Assembly (NCBI GenBank): GCA_963204795.1
Contig: CAUJHX010000010.1
Span: forward strand, 1-51,217
DNA: 51,217 nt
Reading direction: 5' to 3'
From: Pseudomonadota bacterium
GTDB lineage: Bacteria > Pseudomonadota > Gammaproteobacteria > Steroidobacterales > Steroidobacteraceae
The notes beneath the pieces were generated by a model. That model was not told the origin of the DNA. It saw only the letters and a list, made by a program, of their open reading frames with translations, and made no database searches. The first letter of the stretch is position 1, and every line of letters begins with the position of its first letter. Shown here one piece after another: positions 1-7,819 of this stretch. The translations under genes were made by a program, and so were the position numbers.

Positions 1-136
1 GGCGACGGGCGACGGGCGACGGGCGACGGGCGACGGGCGACGGGCGACGGGCGACGGGCGACGGGCGACGGGCGACGGGCGACGGGCGACGGGCGACGGG
101 CGACGGGCGACGGGCGACGGGCGACGGGCGACGGGC
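1..136. repeat. Perfect heptanucleotide tandem repeat (CGGGCGA)n
   Basis: About 19 perfect head-to-tail copies of the 7-bp unit CGGGCGA run from the first base to 136, where they stop abruptly at CGGGCCAGA. The array is open at the window edge, so its true length is unknown. A 7-bp period would break any reading frame, so it is non-coding. GGG runs spaced by 4 bases meet the usual pattern for G-quadruplex formation on the plus strand. The array ends about 50 bp before the likely rpoH promoter. A related unit (CGGGCGG) lies at the other end of the window. Confidence 0.97.
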
Positions 137-183
137 CAGAATCGCCGCGTAATTTGTTGATTGTCAAGTTATTTTTGGCCGCC

Positions 184-212
184 TTGGCATGGAACTTACC
201 GCAGCTTTAGCA
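184..212 (+). promoter_or_regulatory. Likely sigma-70-type promoter of rpoH
   Basis: A -35-like TTGGCA (184-189) and a -10-like TTAGCA (207-212) are separated by 17 bases. The -10 box is embedded in the left arm of the CIRCE element, so HrcA binding would cover it. The -10 match is weak on its own. The arrangement with the operator is what makes it plausible. Confidence 0.45.
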
Positions 213-233
213 CTCCAACGTCGCGAGTGCTAA
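207..233 (+). promoter_or_regulatory. CIRCE operator (HrcA-binding site) upstream of rpoH
   Basis: The sequence reads TTAGCACTC, nine spacer bases, then GAGTGCTAA. This is a perfect match to the CIRCE consensus with the canonical 9-bp spacer and complete dyad symmetry. CIRCE is the operator of the heat-shock repressor HrcA and normally precedes groESL or hrcA-dnaK. Here it ends 16 bases before the favoured start codon of rpoH and overlaps the likely -10 box, so HrcA is inferred to repress rpoH. hrcA itself is not in the window. Confidence 0.95.
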
Positions 234-249
234 CATTGGGAGCATGAGC

Positions 250-1110
250 ATGCAGCTAGTCGCGCGCCGGAATGATTTCCTGCTGTCGACCCCGATCGGC
301 AGCTTCGATGCGTACCTCGAGCGGGTCGCGCAGATCCCGGTGCTCTCGCGTGAGCGGGAGCAGGAGCTTGCGCAACGTCTGCGTGATGCAGGCGATCTTG
401 TGGCCGCACGCGAGCTTGTCCTGTCGCACTTGCGCTTCGTCGTGCATGTGGCGCGCGGCTACTCCGGCTACGGGTTGCCGCTCGGCGACATCGTGCAGGA
501 AGGCAATATCGGCCTCATGAAGGCCGTCAAGCGTTTCGACCCTGCGCTCGGCGTGCGCCTCGTGTCATTCGCCGTGCACTGGATCCGCGCCGAGATCCAC
601 GAATATGTATTGCGCAACTGGCGGCTCGTGAAAATTGCGACCACGAAGGCGCAGCGCAAGCTCTTTTTCAATCTGCGCCGCATGAAGAAGAACCTCGCGT
701 GGCTCACGCACGAGGAGACGCAGGCCGTCGCGAAGGATCTCGGCGTGCGTCCCGAAGAGGTCACGGAGATGGAGCAACGCCTCGCCTCGCGCGACCTCTC
801 CTTCGACCCCGTGCCCGATGCGGACGACGATGAAGGCTACGGTCCCGCGGCCTATCTGCCCGCGCCCGACGCCGATCCGGCCGAGATGGTCGCGGACGAC
901 GAATCGGAACGGGACACCTCCGCGCATCTCGCAAGCGCCATCGAAGCGCTCGACCCGCGCAGCCGCGATATCGTGCGCCGGCGCTGGATGGCAGACGGGA
1001 AGGCCACGCTGCACGACCTCGCCGACGAGTACGGTGTGTCGGCCGAGCGCGTGCGCCAGATCGAAGCGGCGGCGTTCAGGAAGCTTCGCGGCACACTGAC
1101 CGCCGCGTAG
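250..1110 (+). CDS. rpoH: RNA polymerase sigma-32 factor RpoH
   Basis: Alternative sigma factor that directs RNA polymerase to heat-shock promoters. Region 2 is seen around residues 45-125, with the conserved [20 protein letters not shown] stretch. Just after it lies QRKLFFNLR, the RpoH box that separates sigma-32 from RpoD and RpoS. The C-terminal region 4 helix-turn-helix ([16 protein letters not shown]) is intact. Length (286 aa) is normal. ATG 250 is preferred over ATG 244 because GGGAG at 238-242 lies 7 bases before it but only 1 base before 244. The gene sits directly behind a CIRCE operator, so repression by HrcA is likely added to the usual post-translational control of sigma-32. It converges with the next gene 30 bp downstream, with no clear terminator. 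Confidence 0.96.
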   Translation: MQLVARRNDFLLSTPIGSFDAYLERVAQIPVLSREREQELAQRLRDAGDLVAARELVLSHLRFVVHVARGYSGYGLPLGDIVQEGNIGLMKAVKRFDPALGVRLVSFAVHWIRAEIHEYVLRNWRLVKIATTKAQRKLFFNLRRMKKNLAWLTHEETQAVAKDLGVRPEEVTEMEQRLASRDLSFDPVPDADDDEGYGPAAYLPAPDADPAEMVADDESERDTSAHLASAIEALDPRSRDIVRRRWMADGKATLHDLADEYGVSAERVRQIEAAAFRKLRGTLTAA

Positions 1111-1140
1111 TCGCTGCGACCGGCCCCATGCCCCCGTGCG

Positions 1141-1821
1141 CTACAGCGCACGGATCGGCGCGAAAGTCAGCTCCACGCGCCGGTTCCGCGCGCGTCCTTC
1201 TGCCGTTTCGTTGCTGGCGATCGGCCGCGCTTCACCTGCGCCCACAGTGATCAGGCGGTCGGCAAGTATGCCGCGCGCGCGCAGGTACTCGGCCACCGTG
1301 CCCGCGCGTCGCTCCGAGAGCTGCTGATTGTAGGCCTCGCTGCCGGTGCTGTCGGTGTGGCCGGCCACCTCGACGAGGGTCTTGTCGAATTCCTGCGCGA
1401 CGAGCGCCACCGAATCGAGCACGCGGAAGAACGAGGGGTTCAGGTCCGAGCTGTCGGTCCTGAACGTGATGTTGCCGGGCATATTGAGGGTCACGTTGTC
1501 GCCCACCCGCGTGACGGACACGCCGGTACCGCGCAGCTGTTCGCGCAGTTTCGCCTCCTGCCGGTCCATGTAGGCGCCGATGCCGGCGCCACTGAGGCCA
1601 CCTATGCCTGCGCCGATCAGCGCGCGCTCCCGCCGCTCGCGTGAGCTGTCGCCGGTGATAAGGCCGATCACGGCGCCCGTCGCAGCGCCGATGATCGCGC
1701 CCTTCGAGGTCTTGTTCATCTCCCTGCCGCCGGTGTACGGATCGGTCGTGTAGCAGCCGGCGACAGCCACTGCGGCGAGCGCCGCAGCAAGCAGCGCGCG
1801 CGTGATGCGGATTCGTGTCAT
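1141..1821 (-). CDS. OmpA-family lipoprotein with glycine-zipper (YiaD-like)
   Basis: Predicted outer-membrane lipoprotein of 226 aa. A lipoprotein signal peptide ends at Cys23 (VAVAGC). A glycine-zipper segment with repeated GxxxG (residues 41-84) can insert in a membrane. The C-terminal OmpA domain (about 115-222) shows GHTD at 154-157, LSERRA and NRRVEL, the peptidoglycan (diaminopimelate)-binding signature. This layout matches E. coli YiaD and related envelope anchors. ATG 1821 was chosen because it starts the signal peptide and has AGAGGAAAG about 6 bases upstream; longer starts would add a non-signal extension. It is divergent from the Mpo1-like gene, with 76 bp between the starts. Confidence 0.9.
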   Translation of the reverse strand: MTRIRITRALLAAALAAVAVAGCYTTDPYTGGREMNKTSKGAIIGAATGAVIGLITGDSSRERRERALIGAGIGGLSGAGIGAYMDRQEAKLREQLRGTGVSVTRVGDNVTLNMPGNITFRTDSSDLNPSFFRVLDSVALVAQEFDKTLVEVAGHTDSTGSEAYNQQLSERRAGTVAEYLRARGILADRLITVGAGEARPIASNETAEGRARNRRVELTFAPIRAL

Positions 1822-1897
1822 GAAAACTTTCCTCTGCTCGACACAGGAGACACGCGGGGGTAGCGTCACGAAAATGGAACAGCGCGAAGGGTACACC

Positions 1898-2395
1898 ATG
1901 CGCACGGTGACGCAGTGGCTGGACGAGTACGGCGACAGCCACCGCAACGTGGTGAACAAGCGCCTGCACTGGCTCTGCGTGCCGGCCATCGTGATCTCGG
2001 TCATCGGGCTGCTCTGGTCGCTGCCCGTGCCGGCGGCCTTCGGCACGTTGTCGCCATGGCTCAACTGGGCGACGGTTGCCGCACTCTCGAGCGTAGTCCA
2101 TTACTGCCTGCTTTCGCCGTCGCTCGCGCTCGGCAGCGTGCCCGTATTCGTCGCCATGTTCGCGATCGTCCACGGCCTTTCGCTCCTGCCCTGGCCCCTT
2201 TGGCAGACCTGCACCCTGATCTTCGTCGTGGCCTGGATCGGCCAGTTCGTGGGCCATGCAGCGGAGGGCAAGCGGCCGTCGTTCTTCAAGGACCTGCAGT
2301 TCCTCCTGATCGGCCCGCTGTGGCTGCTCGCGAGCGCCTACCGGCGCCTCGGCCTCCCCTATGAGCGCCGCCGCAGCACAGGGTTCGACAAGTAG
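1898..2395 (+). CDS. Mpo1-like (DUF962) family membrane protein
   Basis: Small integral membrane protein, 165 aa, with four hydrophobic segments. The N-terminal EYGDSHRN..NKRLHWLCVP block and the later GHAAEGKRPSFF block carry the conserved histidines of the DUF962/Mpo1 family. The yeast member Mpo1 is an iron-dependent dioxygenase in fatty-acid alpha-oxidation. Whether bacterial members share that activity is not established from sequence. ATG 1898 follows GAAGGG by about 7 bases and starts at the family's usual N-terminus; upstream in-frame ATGs (1802, 1874) lack good ribosome sites. Its 3' end is 64 bp before the acyl-CoA dehydrogenase. Confidence 0.82.
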   Translation: MRTVTQWLDEYGDSHRNVVNKRLHWLCVPAIVISVIGLLWSLPVPAAFGTLSPWLNWATVAALSSVVHYCLLSPSLALGSVPVFVAMFAIVHGLSLLPWPLWQTCTLIFVVAWIGQFVGHAAEGKRPSFFKDLQFLLIGPLWLLASAYRRLGLPYERRRSTGFDK

Positions 2396-2459
2396 TCGAA
2401 GCTCGCGTCCGGCCGATTCGGCCCCGCTATACTTGGCGATCCTTACCGGAGATCGCCCA

Positions 2460-3647
2460 GTGGCCGCACCTGCCAGCAAGAAGCACATTGCCCTCGATCC
2501 GATGGACCTGTATGGCGTACGTACCCTGCTCAGCGAGGACGAGCAGATGGTGCAGGATTCCGTGGCACGGCTCGTGGATGACAAGGTATTGCCGATCATC
2601 CGCGAATGCTTCGAACAGCACCGCTTCCCGAGGGAGCTCGTGTCCGAACTCGCCGCCCTCGGCCTGCTCGGCTCCTCGATCGAGGGCTACGGTTGCGCGG
2701 GTCTCAATGGCGTCAGCTATGGGCTCATCTGCCAGGAGCTCGAGCGCGGCGATTCGGGTGTTCGCAGTTTCGTCTCGGTGCAGTCCTCGCTCTGCATGTT
2801 CCCGATCCACGCTTTCGGCAGCGAGGAACAGAGGCAGAAATATCTGCCCCGCATGGCGAAGGGTGAGCTGATCGGCTGCTTCGGCCTCACGGAACCCCAC
2901 GGTGGCTCCGACCCGGCCAACATGAAGACCCACGCGAAGAAGCGCGGCAAGGACTGGGTCATAAACGGCTCGAAGATGTGGATCACGAACGGCGCCATCG
3001 CCGATCTGTGCGTCTGCTGGGCTGAGACCCCCGAGGGCATCCGCGGCTTCATCATCGACAAGGGCACGAAGGGCTTCTCGGCGCCCGAGATCGGCAACAA
3101 ATTCTCCCTGCGCGCCTCGGTCACCTCCGCGCTCTTCTTCGACAATGTGGTCGTACCGGAAGCGCAGATGCTGCCTGGCGCGCTCGGCCTGCGCGGTCCG
3201 CTCTCGTGCCTCACGCAGGCCCGCTACGGCATCGCCTGGGGCGTGATCGGCGCGGCGCAGGCCTGCCTCGCGCAGATGATCGATTACACGAAGACGCGCG
3301 TGCTCTTCGGCCGTCCGCTGGCGGAGAACCAGGCGATCCAGATCCGCCTCGCCGACATGTCCCGCCGCATCACGACCGCGCAGCTCCTCGCGCTGCAGCT
3401 CGGGCGCCTGAAGGACAAGGGCGAGATGGTGCCCTCGCACGTCTCACTCGCGAAATGGAACAACTGTCGCATGGCGCTCGATATCGCACGCGATGCGCGC
3501 GACATGCTGGGCGGCGCAGGCATCAGTGCCGAATTCGTCCCGATCCGGCACATGCTCAACCTCGAGAGCGTCATCACCTATGAAGGCACCGAGACGGTGC
3601 ACCAGCTGACGATCGGCCGCGAGCTCACCGGGATCAACGCGTTCTAG
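2460..3647 (+). CDS. gcdH: Glutaryl-CoA dehydrogenase
   Basis: FAD-dependent acyl-CoA dehydrogenase, 395 aa, predicted to oxidise and decarboxylate glutaryl-CoA to crotonyl-CoA in lysine/tryptophan or benzoate-type degradation, passing electrons to ETF. Family signatures: GCFGLTEPHGGSD and KMWITNG for the FAD and substrate pocket, ARYGIAWGV, and TYEGTETVH with catalytic-base Glu375. The DSGVRS segment places Arg102 where glutaryl-CoA dehydrogenases bind the distal carboxylate, which separates it from ordinary short-chain enzymes. GTG 2460 gives the usual family length and has GGAG 8 bases upstream; the in-frame ATG at 2361 would add an unsupported extension inside the previous gene. No other lysine-catabolic gene is adjacent. 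Confidence 0.9.
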   Translation: MAAPASKKHIALDPMDLYGVRTLLSEDEQMVQDSVARLVDDKVLPIIRECFEQHRFPRELVSELAALGLLGSSIEGYGCAGLNGVSYGLICQELERGDSGVRSFVSVQSSLCMFPIHAFGSEEQRQKYLPRMAKGELIGCFGLTEPHGGSDPANMKTHAKKRGKDWVINGSKMWITNGAIADLCVCWAETPEGIRGFIIDKGTKGFSAPEIGNKFSLRASVTSALFFDNVVVPEAQMLPGALGLRGPLSCLTQARYGIAWGVIGAAQACLAQMIDYTKTRVLFGRPLAENQAIQIRLADMSRRITTAQLLALQLGRLKDKGEMVPSHVSLAKWNNCRMALDIARDARDMLGGAGISAEFVPIRHMLNLESVITYEGTETVHQLTIGRELTGINAF

Positions 3648-3676
3648 GCCGGCATCGTCCCACGGGAGGGAGCACC

Positions 3677-5242
3677 GTGAAAAAGCGTCTTGCAATCGCA
3701 TTCGCCTGCGCCGCGCTCACGGCCTGCGGCGTGAATCCGGTCACGGGCGAAAAGGAGATCCAGTTCGTCTCCGAGGCGCAGGAACTCGCGATCGGGCGGC
3801 AGCAGTACGCGCCGATGCGCCAGGTCGAGGGTGGCGATTTCGACGTGCTGCCGGAGCTCACGACTTACGTCAATGGCGTTGGCCAGAAGCTGGCGGCGGT
3901 TTCCGATCGCAAACTCCCGTACGAGTTCGTGGTCCTCGACAATTCCGTGCCCAATGCGTGGGCGCTGCCCGGCGGCAAGATCGCGGTCAACCGCGGACTG
4001 CTCACCGAACTCACGAGCGAGGCAGAACTCGCCGCCGTGCTCGGTCACGAGATCGTGCACGCTGCCGCGCGGCATGGCGCGAAGGCGCAGGAGCGCGGCG
4101 TGATGATGCAGGCGGGGATGGCCGCCGCGCAGATTGGCGCCGCGGTCGGCGGCATGGATGCGGGGATTGCGAATCTCGCGCTCGGCGGTGCGTCGATCGG
4201 CCTTTCGATGGTGCAGATGAAGTACGGTCGCGACCAGGAGCTCGAGAGCGACCACTATGGCATGAAGTACATGAAGCTCGCGGGTTACGACCCGTGGGGT
4301 GCCGTCACGCTGCAGGAAACCTTCGTGCGGCTCGCGAGCGGAAAAGGCGCGAAACAGCAGGGCTGGCTCGAAGGCCTGTTCGCTTCGCATCCGCCCTCGC
4401 AGGAACGGCTCGAGCGCAATCGCGCCTACGCTCTCGAGCTCGGTCGCGGTGGCACGATCGGCGCCGACACGTATGCGGCGGCGATGAAGCCGCTCCTTGC
4501 GATGCAGCCCGGTTACGACAAGTACGACGAGGCCGTGGCCGCCGCGCGCAAGAAGGAGCTCGACAAGGCGCACGGACTCGCGCTCGAAGCTGCGCGCCTG
4601 CTGCCGATGGAGGGTCGTGCGCAGCAGCTCCTCGGCGACATCGCGGTCGCCCAGGGCAAACCGAAAGAATCGCTCGGCCATTTCCAGAAGGCGCAGAGCC
4701 TCAATCCCGATTACTTCGGCTCGTACCTTGGCGCCGGAATTGCCTCCTACAAGCTCGGCGACAGGGCGGCGGCCACGGCGGCGTTCGAGAGAAGCGCGCA
4801 GCTGCTGCCCACGGCCGCTGCGGCGTACTACCTCGGCGCCATCGCGCGCGATCGCGGTGACAGGGCCGTGGCGCTGCAGCACTTCAAGGCCGCCGCAGGC
4901 TCGAGCAGCACCTATGGCAAAGAGGCGGCTGAAGAGTACGTGCGACTCGATCTGCCGCAGAACCCCGGCAACTACGTTGCAGCGCTCGTGCAGACCGATG
5001 CCAGTGGCAAGGCACATGTGATCATCGAGAACCGCGCACCGGTGGCGCTTGCGAACATCGTCGTCACCCCGGTACTGGTCGATGCCAACGGACGTGTCCT
5101 GCGGGAGGGCAGCACCGTGCAGATCCGCGGCCCGGTGCCGGCCGGCGAGCGCGCATCGGCCGCTGTCAGCACCGGCAACCTGACGGCAGAGCAACTGAGG
5201 TTCCTGAAGGCGCGCGTCGAGGCGGCGCGCCTCGCGCAATAG
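3677..5242 (+). CDS. M48-family metalloprotease lipoprotein with TPR repeats
   Basis: Predicted periplasmic, lipid-anchored zinc protease of 521 aa. The signal peptide ends in a lipobox (LTAC, Cys17). The M48 catalytic domain carries HEIVH at 124-128 and a downstream ELESDHYGM motif giving the third zinc ligand. Residues about 260-410 are helical TPR-like repeats, followed by a beta-rich C-terminal domain. The layout resembles BepA (YfgC), which degrades stalled outer-membrane proteins, but the lipid anchor and the extra C-terminal domain differ, so I do not assign bepA. GTG start with GGGAGGGAG upstream. The MATE gene starts 3 bp after the stop, suggesting one transcript. Confidence 0.88.
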   Translation: MKKRLAIAFACAALTACGVNPVTGEKEIQFVSEAQELAIGRQQYAPMRQVEGGDFDVLPELTTYVNGVGQKLAAVSDRKLPYEFVVLDNSVPNAWALPGGKIAVNRGLLTELTSEAELAAVLGHEIVHAAARHGAKAQERGVMMQAGMAAAQIGAAVGGMDAGIANLALGGASIGLSMVQMKYGRDQELESDHYGMKYMKLAGYDPWGAVTLQETFVRLASGKGAKQQGWLEGLFASHPPSQERLERNRAYALELGRGGTIGADTYAAAMKPLLAMQPGYDKYDEAVAAARKKELDKAHGLALEAARLLPMEGRAQQLLGDIAVAQGKPKESLGHFQKAQSLNPDYFGSYLGAGIASYKLGDRAAATAAFERSAQLLPTAAAAYYLGAIARDRGDRAVALQHFKAAAGSSSTYGKEAAEEYVRLDLPQNPGNYVAALVQTDASGKAHVIIENRAPVALANIVVTPVLVDANGRVLREGSTVQIRGPVPAGERASAAVSTGNLTAEQLRFLKARVEAARLAQ

Positions 5243-5245
5243 CGC

Positions 5246-6583
5246 GTGCACTGGCAGGAGGTATTCCGCGGGCGCCATCGCGAGATTCTCGCGATGGCCT
5301 GGCCGATGATCCTCGCGAATATCTCGCCAGCACTCATCGGTCTCGTCGATACAGCAGTCGTCGGTCACCTTGGCGACGCGCACTACATCGGCGCCGTCGC
5401 GGTGGGCGCGGTGATCCTGAGCTTCACGTTCACGGCATGCAATTTCCTGCGCATGACGACCACCGGTCTCGCCGCGCAGGCAGCCGGGGCCGGCGACGCC
5501 ACGCGCCTGCGCACGGTGCTCGCGCAGGCCTGCGGCACGGCGCTCTACCTCGGCACACTGCTGCTGCTCGTGCAGGTGCCGCTCGGCGCGCTCGCGCTGC
5601 GCCTCATCGAGCCGAGCGCCGCAGTCGCGGATGCCGCGTGGAGCTACTACGCAATCCGCATCTGGAGCGCGCCGGCGGCGCTCGTGAACTTCGCCCTGAT
5701 CGGCTGGTTCGTCGGCCTCGGCAACGCGCGTGCGCCGCTGGCGATGGTGCTCACCGCAAATGCGGTCAACATCGTGCTCGATCTCATCCTCGTGCCCGGC
5801 CTCGGCTTCGCGGTCAAGGGCGTCGCATGGGCATCGCTCGTCGCGGAATATGTGGGTACAGCACTCGGCGCGTGGCTCATCGGCAAGGAGCTTGCGCAGC
5901 GCCCCGGCCGCTGGTCGCGTGCGGCAATCCTGCACCTGCGGGATCTCTACGCGCTCTTCTCCGCCAACGCGGCACTCTTCCTGCGCACGCTCCTGCTGAT
6001 GTTCGCCTTCGCCTTTCTCACCACCATGGGAGCGAGACAGACAGACACGATCCTTGCGGCGAACGCGATTCTCGTGAACCTGCAGTACCTGATGGCCTAT
6101 GTGCTCGATGGCTTCGCGAATGCAGCTGAGTCGCTCACCGGCCGCGCGATCGGCGCACGTGATGGCGAGGGGGTCGGGGCGATCGTCCACGAATGCCTCA
6201 TCTGGACACTCGCAGCCGCGCTCGCCATCGCGCTCGTCTACGCGGTCGCGGGTCCGCTCGCCATCCGCATCGTGACAAGCGTCCCGTCAGTGATCGAGGC
6301 TGCGCATAGGTATTTGCCGTGGATGGTGCTCTCGCCGCTCGTCTGTGCCTGGGGCTTCCTCTACGATGGCGTCTTCGTCGGTGCGCAGCGCGCGGGCGCC
6401 ATGTTCGGCGTGATGCTGGTGGCGGTCGTCGTCGTGTTCCTGCCCGTGTGGTGGCTGACCCGTGGCTTCGGCAACCACGGGCTGTGGTTCGCGTTCACCA
6501 TATTCAATGCCGCGCGTGGCCTGCAGCAGCACCTGCTCTTCAGGGACTGGCTGCGCCACGGCAGTCTGCTGGAGGTTCGATGA
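5246..6583 (+). CDS. MATE-family efflux transporter (DinF-like)
   Basis: Inner-membrane multidrug/toxin extrusion protein of 445 aa with about 12 hydrophobic helices in two homologous halves. Near the N-terminus are MAWPMILANIS and LVDTAVVGHLG, typical of the DinF branch, which exchanges cations for organic substrates. The substrate is unknown. The GTG at 5246 lies 3 bp after the protease stop with no Shine-Dalgarno site, so translational coupling is likely. ATG 5294 is an alternative start but would clip the first helix. Its stop overlaps the start of the next gene (ATGA). Confidence 0.9.
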   Translation: MHWQEVFRGRHREILAMAWPMILANISPALIGLVDTAVVGHLGDAHYIGAVAVGAVILSFTFTACNFLRMTTTGLAAQAAGAGDATRLRTVLAQACGTALYLGTLLLLVQVPLGALALRLIEPSAAVADAAWSYYAIRIWSAPAALVNFALIGWFVGLGNARAPLAMVLTANAVNIVLDLILVPGLGFAVKGVAWASLVAEYVGTALGAWLIGKELAQRPGRWSRAAILHLRDLYALFSANAALFLRTLLLMFAFAFLTTMGARQTDTILAANAILVNLQYLMAYVLDGFANAAESLTGRAIGARDGEGVGAIVHECLIWTLAAALAIALVYAVAGPLAIRIVTSVPSVIEAAHRYLPWMVLSPLVCAWGFLYDGVFVGAQRAGAMFGVMLVAVVVVFLPVWWLTRGFGNHGLWFAFTIFNAARGLQQHLLFRDWLRHGSLLEVR

Positions 6584-7314
6584 GCAGTCCGGTCTTGCAG
6601 CGCGACCATCGCAGCGTCATGGGTCGCATCCTCTACACGAGCCGCAAGCCCGAGCGGCTCGGGCAGGAACGTGGCCGCGAGTACTTCCGCATCGATACGC
6701 ACGCGAGCGGCGCACGCACCGTCACGGCACACTGCGAGATCGACGACCGCCCGAGCGTGATGCGCGACATTACCTACGCGCTGGATGCCGGCTGGATGCC
6801 CACCGACTGCTTCGTGCGCCTGTCCGTCGGCGACCGGTTCACGGGCTCCGGCTGGTTCCGGTTCGCGCCGGGCGTGGCCGAATGCGAGACCTGGACCGCG
6901 GCCGAGGGGCGTGTGCGGCAGACCATGGCACTCGCGACCCCGCTCGTCACCTTCCAGAACCACGCGATCGCCTGCGACGCCTGGCACCTGCGCCTGATCG
7001 ACCGGAATCAGCCCGGCGTCGTGCAGCGGATCCACCCGATGCTGCTCTCCTCGCCCGACCACCGCGGCGCGACGGGGCCGATGCTGCATTCGATCGGCGT
7101 GAACATCGTCTACGTCGGACCCGACAGGGTCGCCGTAGGCGCTGGCGCCTTTGATGCCTGGCACTACCAGTTCGTCGCGAACAGGGAATTGCCCGAGGAG
7201 CACCCGCCGTACGACGTCTGGTGCACGGCCGACGGCGAGTTTCTGTTCCTGAAAGGCGGCGTCGCGGGCTATATGCAGACCTGGTACGAACTGGTCGAGC
7301 TCACCCGGGCGTAA
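6580..7314 (+). CDS. Conserved hypothetical protein, predicted soluble beta-rich
   Basis: 244-aa protein that I do not recognise. It has no signal peptide or membrane helix. It is rich in aromatic residues and alternating hydrophobic strands (YALDAGWMPTDCFVRL, GSGWFRF, DAWHYQFV, YDVWCTADGEFLFL), suggesting a beta-barrel or lipocalin-like fold that could bind a small hydrophobic ligand. That is inference only. The start overlaps the MATE stop by 4 bp and has GGAGG 4 bases upstream, so it is co-translated with the transporter and may act on the same substrate. Codon bias matches its neighbours. Confidence 0.75.
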   Translation: MSSPVLQRDHRSVMGRILYTSRKPERLGQERGREYFRIDTHASGARTVTAHCEIDDRPSVMRDITYALDAGWMPTDCFVRLSVGDRFTGSGWFRFAPGVAECETWTAAEGRVRQTMALATPLVTFQNHAIACDAWHLRLIDRNQPGVVQRIHPMLLSSPDHRGATGPMLHSIGVNIVYVGPDRVAVGAGAFDAWHYQFVANRELPEEHPPYDVWCTADGEFLFLKGGVAGYMQTWYELVELTRA

Positions 7315-7361
7315 CCCCCTCCCCGGACATGACTTCCGTCGCATGTCGCGCCGAAGCGACG

Positions 7362-7389
7362 TAGACATTTTGTCGACAGGGTTTACAAT
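7362..7389 (+). promoter_or_regulatory. Strong sigma-70 promoter for the orphan transcript
   Basis: TAGACA (7362-7367, 5/6 to TTGACA) and TACAAT (7384-7389, 5/6 to TATAAT) are separated by 16 bases. The segment is locally AT-rich in an otherwise GC-rich window. Transcription would start near 7396. No plausible open reading frame follows for 400 bp. Confidence 0.6.
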
Positions 7390-7395
7390 CTTGCT

Positions 7396-7792
7396 TCAAG
7401 GCAGTCCAGTTGCCTCAGTAAGTGCCGGATTCAGCGAAGGTTCAGGAAGGTGGCCCGAGACTTGCTGCATGTCTCTGTGGCGGCAAGGCATCCAGGTGAT
7501 GCGAGGAGCGCACAACGGTTTACCGATAAAAAGTCGAGGCAGTCGGCGCGGGCACGGGTCCAGACGGCGGTAAGTGTTGCCGCTATCGGGGGCGACGAAG
7601 AGCGTGAACTGACACGCGGGCCTTTTATGATTGGCCGGGGCACGGCCCCAACGTTCCAGCCGTAAATGATTAAGTCCGTGAAGACGCCGCCCATCGCGCG
7701 CGCTCCAGGGCGCGGGCGGTGGCAGCTGACAGCGACCGACCTCGAATGTGTTCAGTGAACTGCAGCCCCGCCTCGTGCGGGGCTGATTTTTT
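7396..7792 (+). ncRNA. Candidate structured non-coding RNA or attenuator leader
   Basis: The stretch 7315-7819 holds no credible gene. From the promoter at 7362-7389 a transcript of about 397 nt would run to the intrinsic terminator at 7764-7792. Several hairpins are visible: AGGCA/TGCCT (about 7399-7415), GAGAC/GTCTC (7457-7475), GCATC/GATGC (7488-7502), GGGGC-ACG-GCCCC (7637-7649), and an 8-bp stem from about 7685-7692 to 7714-7721. It lacks the conserved cores of RNase P RNA, tmRNA and SRP RNA, and I do not recognise a known riboswitch. It is either a free small RNA or a leader whose terminator sits just before the protease start codon. Boundaries are inferred. Confidence 0.45.
7764..7792 (+). 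terminator. Rho-independent terminator
   Basis: A perfect 8-bp stem, AGCCCCGC (7764-7771) pairing with GCGGGGCT (7777-7784), has a 5-nt CTCGT loop and is followed by GA and six T residues (7787-7792). It ends the orphan transcript and lies only 7-28 bp before the two possible starts of the protease gene. Any transcript from the upstream promoter must read through it to express the protease. Confidence 0.88.
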
Positions 7793-7819
7793 CCGGGCAT
7801 GGAGCCAACATCCTTCATC

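Noticed and set aside
1..136. CRISPR array
   Set aside because: The repeats are contiguous 7-mers with no spacers and no cas genes nearby.
184..201. Sigma-54 promoter (TGGCATG-N4-TTACC) upstream of rpoH
   Set aside because: The -24 half looks good, but the -12 element lacks the essential GC. The sigma-70-like reading, with the -10 inside CIRCE, explains the region better.
2361..2459. N-terminal extension of the glutaryl-CoA dehydrogenase from ATG 2361
   Set aside because: It would overlap the Mpo1-like gene and give a Ser/Ala-rich tail absent from the family. GTG 2460 has a proper ribosome site and the expected length.
3644..6190. 848-codon antisense open frame opposite the M48 and MATE genes
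   Set aside because: A frame kept open by high third-position GC opposite two well-supported genes. Its translation is Arg/His-rich with no domain.
7343..7573. 76-aa plus-strand ORF in the orphan-RNA region
   Set aside because: It starts upstream of the likely transcription start, has no ribosome site and a low-complexity basic tail, and does not follow the codon bias of the window.
7396..7792. RNase P RNA, tmRNA or SRP RNA
   Set aside because: Length would suit the first two, but the conserved P4 strands of RNase P, the tRNA-like 3' end and tag frame of tmRNA, and the SRP Alu/GNAR core are all absent.
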